53,177 nt of DNA, taken from positions 1-53,177 of the forward strand of contig NZ_JBHLWA010000032.1 of NCBI RefSeq assembly GCF_042433085.1. The letters run 5' to 3'. Below are positions 51,414-53,177 of this stretch, piece after piece. The notes under the pieces are model-generated. The model was given only the letters and a program-made list of their open reading frames with translations. It was not told the DNA's origin and searched no databases. The position numbers were made by a program, and so were the translations under genes. Position 1 is the stretch's first letter. Each line of letters opens with the position of its first letter. The stretch comes from Gallibacterium melopsittaci. Its GTDB lineage: Bacteria; Pseudomonadota; Gammaproteobacteria; Enterobacterales; Pasteurellaceae.

Positions 51414-51614
51414 AGGTAGGAATGTGTTTAGATTCAAAAAACGCTCTCATTATAACAGCTCATTTCAATAAATGTGTGGTCTAGATCAAAATTATTTTGA
51501 GTAGTTTCTGATTTATTTTAATAGATAAAATAAATTAGCAAAAAAAGCAATTAGAAAAATGTGATGAAGTATGTAAAATAAGCGCTCTTTTGTTTAGCGA
51601 TTTATGATGAAATT
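51414..51614. promoter_or_regulatory. Intergenic DNA between the miniature element and the ferredoxin gene
   Basis: About 200 nt of AT-rich DNA without an ORF. It must hold the promoter of the ferredoxin gene; I see no convincing hexamer pair. TCTAGATCAAAATTATTTTGA near 51480-51500 contains the inverted TCAAAAT/ATTTTGA, a possible binding site. Nothing else stands out. Confidence 0.3.
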
Positions 51615-51875
51615 ATGGCGTTATTGATTACTGATAAATGTACCAACTGTGATATGTGCGAACCAGAATGCCCTAATCAGGCCATTTCAATGGGGGAGGA
51701 GATCTATGTGATCGATCCTGCATTATGCACAGAATGTGTGGGGCATTATGAAACGCCAACTTGCCAAAAAGTTTGCCCAATCACGAATTGCATTACCAAA
51801 GATCCTCAACATAATGAAACGCAAGATGAATTATGGGAAAAATTTGTTCTGATTCATCATGCTGAACAGCTCTAA
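51615..51875 (+). CDS. YfhL-family 2[4Fe-4S] ferredoxin
   Basis: This 86-residue protein has one regular cluster motif, CTNCDMCEPEC at about 9-19, and a second one stretched by an insert (CTEC, then CQKVCPITNC), as in YfhL of E. coli. It is a small cytosolic electron carrier. The gene stands alone; AT-rich palindromes follow it. Confidence 0.93.
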   Translation: MALLITDKCTNCDMCEPECPNQAISMGEEIYVIDPALCTECVGHYETPTCQKVCPITNCITKDPQHNETQDELWEKFVLIHHAEQL

Positions 51876-51920
51876 TTAGAAAAAATCTAAAAATGTTGTT
51901 TATTTTTAGATAAAATCTAA
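51876..51920. promoter_or_regulatory. Two 15-bp palindromes upstream of asnA, 30 bp apart
   Basis: TTAGAAAAAATCTAA (51876-51890) and TTAGATAAAATCTAA (51906-51920) differ at one base and are centred exactly 30 bp apart, about three helical turns. Between them a further AT-rich inverted repeat (51885-51894 / 51902-51911) could form a weak hairpin. They are candidate operators, possibly for an AsnC/Lrp-type regulator of asnA, or a weak terminator for the ferredoxin gene. Confidence 0.5.
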
Positions 51921-52008
51921 CAATCATACTGATAATCCGAAAAAGTATTTTAAAAAAAGAGGCTTTATTGAATAATAAGCGCCGTTACTTTTTTGAAGAG
52001 AATTTATT

Positions 52009-53001
52009 ATGAAAAAATCATTTATTTTACAACAACAAGAAATTAGCTTTGTTAAGAATACATTTACTGCAAAATTAGCAGAACATTTGGGATTGGTTGA
52101 GGTACAAGGCCCAATCCTTAGCCAAGTAGGCAATGGCATTCAAGATAACCTTTCTGGTAAAGAAAAAGCAGTACAAGTTAAAGTTAAACAAATTGAAGGC
52201 GAAGTCTTTGAAGTAGTACATTCTTTAGCAAAATGGAAACGCCACACCTTAGGCCGTTTTGATTTTAAACCGGGTGAAGGTTTATTTGTACATATGAAAG
52301 CGTTACGTCCAGATGAAGACTCATTAGATCGTACTCATTCAGTGTATGTCGATCAATGGGACTGGGAACGTGTGATGCCAGAAGGCTTACGTACTTTAGA
52401 TTATTTAAAAGATACCGTGCGTTCAATTTATCGTACGATTCGTGAAACAGAAGCATTAGTGGAAAAACATTATCATATTCCAGCAACGTTACCGAAAGAG
52501 ATTACCTTTGTTCACTCAGAAGAGTTAGTACAACGTTTTCCAGGGATGACCGACAAAGAGCGTGAAAATGCGATTTGTAAAGAATATGGTGCGGTCTTTT
52601 TAATTGGAATTGGCGGTAAATTATCAGATGGTAAACCGCACGATGTGCGTGCACCAGATTATGACGACTGGACAACTGTATCAGAAGGCGACTACAAAGG
52701 CTTAAATGGCGATATTCTGGTGTGGAATGAACAACTTGGTACTGCATTTGAGTTGTCTTCAATGGGAATTCGTGTTAACGAAGAAGCGCTTCGCCGTCAA
52801 TTAGCGATTACAGGTGATGAAGACCGTTTACAATTTACTTGGCACCAAGATTTAATCAACGGCAAATTGCCACAAACCATTGGTGGTGGAATCGGGCAAT
52901 CTCGTATGGTGATGTTCTTATTACATAAACAACATATTGGTGAAGTGCAATCCAGTGTATGGCCAAAACACGTGTTAGATGAGTTTGACAATATTCTATA
53001 A
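52009..53001 (+). CDS. asnA: Aspartate-ammonia ligase (AsnA)
   Basis: AsnA makes asparagine from aspartate, ammonia and ATP. The 330-residue protein is of family length and resembles class II synthetases, with VEVQGPILSQVGNGIQDNLSG-like segments near 30-50, AKWKRHTL, GLFVHMKALRPDE and a C-terminal GGGIGQSRMVMFLL near 294-307. The usual regulator gene asnC is not adjacent. A clear terminator follows. Confidence 0.96.
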   Translation: MKKSFILQQQEISFVKNTFTAKLAEHLGLVEVQGPILSQVGNGIQDNLSGKEKAVQVKVKQIEGEVFEVVHSLAKWKRHTLGRFDFKPGEGLFVHMKALRPDEDSLDRTHSVYVDQWDWERVMPEGLRTLDYLKDTVRSIYRTIRETEALVEKHYHIPATLPKEITFVHSEELVQRFPGMTDKERENAICKEYGAVFLIGIGGKLSDGKPHDVRAPDYDDWTTVSEGDYKGLNGDILVWNEQLGTAFELSSMGIRVNEEALRRQLAITGDEDRLQFTWHQDLINGKLPQTIGGGIGQSRMVMFLLHKQHIGEVQSSVWPKHVLDEFDNIL

Positions 53002-53026
53002 CTTAATTTAGTTATTATTTTTCGTG

Positions 53027-53066
53027 AAAACCGCTTAATATCTTGTATGATTAAGCGGTTTTTTTC
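53027..53066 (+). terminator. Intrinsic terminator after asnA
   Basis: A 13-bp perfect stem (53027-53039 / 53050-53062) is followed by a T-run. The stem contains AAGCGGT, the inner part of an Actinobacillus-type uptake signal, but not the whole 9-mer. Confidence 0.9.
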
Positions 53067-53109
53067 TTGCCTATTGAATAGCAGATTAATATATATTCTG
53101 AATATGATC

Positions 53110-53177
53110 TGACCCCGAAAAGTTGGACGATTATTTTAAGGACTGAATTCTGTATTGAACAGGACTCAGTCCATTTA
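53110..53177 (-). mobile_element. Right end of an IS3-family (IS150-like) insertion sequence, cut by the window
   Basis: The terminal repeat TGACCCCGAAAAGTTGGAC (53110-53128) is the typical end of IS150-group elements. It is followed inward by the transposase C-terminus on the minus strand. The remainder lies beyond the window. Confidence 0.8.
53131..53177 (-). CDS. IS3-family transposase OrfB, C-terminal end only
   Basis: The last fifteen codons read on the minus strand as NGLSPVQYRIQSLK and stop. This is the standard end of IS150-group integrase-type transposases (SPxxYR near the C-terminus). The gene is truncated by the window boundary, so its integrity cannot be judged. Confidence 0.8.
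   Translation of the reverse strand, partial: NGLSPVQYRIQSLK

Overview
The window looks like a chromosomal segment of an AT-rich gammaproteobacterium of the family Pasteurellaceae. The core proteins read most like Haemophilus/Actinobacillus orthologues. Family-typical content includes a three-domain NadR, an HI0073/HI0074-like nucleotidyltransferase pair, zwf-pgl-gnd together, an rpoE-rseABC operon and a UUG-started rpsT. I cannot name the genus, and I saw no dense set of exact 9-mer uptake signals. No rRNA, tRNA, CRISPR array or prophage was seen. Both ends are suspicious for assembly edges. The left end is a perfect 17-bp inverted repeat ending a truncated methyltransferase-like ORF. The right end is the terminal repeat and transposase C-terminus of an IS3-family (IS150-like) element.

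Layout. 1-3.7 kb: methyltransferase remnant, phosphoesterase, nadR (with a palindrome over its promoter and ribosome binding site), ubiK, and ribB under an FMN riboswitch. 3.7-10.2 kb: a very AT-rich accessory block. It has a five-gene minus-strand operon (membrane coiled-coil protein, P-loop GTPase, GTPase-associated-like protein with a C-terminal membrane helix, Sel1/WG-repeat lipoprotein, small exported protein), a divergent XRE regulator, repeat-rich intergenic DNA and a second Sel1 protein. 10.2-21.6 kb: housekeeping genes tusA, pepQ, yigZ, hemG, rpsT, murJ, a DMT permease, ribF, ileS, lspA and ispH. 21.6-28.7 kb: pentose-phosphate genes zwf, pgl and gnd, with a HEPN/MNT toxin-antitoxin pair, an unknown membrane protein and a GNAT enzyme between pgl and gnd, then cysQ and nudE upstream. 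28.8-38.8 kb: hslR, greB, rseC/rseB/rseA/rpoE, sdhE, recO, rlmD, relA, dgkA and murB. 38.8-39.7 kb: a Fic toxin/VbhA-type antitoxin pair. 39.8-53 kb: rdgC, proC, an MFS permease, hmp, xerD, a sodium symporter, an orphan small transcript, an amidohydrolase, a sugar-efflux permease, fba, pgk, a Correia-like miniature element, a ferredoxin and asnA.

The best candidate for a poorly described system is the 3697-9232 block: an apparently envelope-linked GTPase cassette with its own regulator. The individual protein features are read directly from sequence. Membership in the predicted GTPase-associated conflict systems is inference. Other points worth checking are the apparent AUC start of recO, the terminator-like hairpin inside the rpoE operon, the palindrome on nadR, two 15-bp palindromes 30 bp apart before asnA, and an autonomous ~145-nt transcription unit at 46.5 kb.
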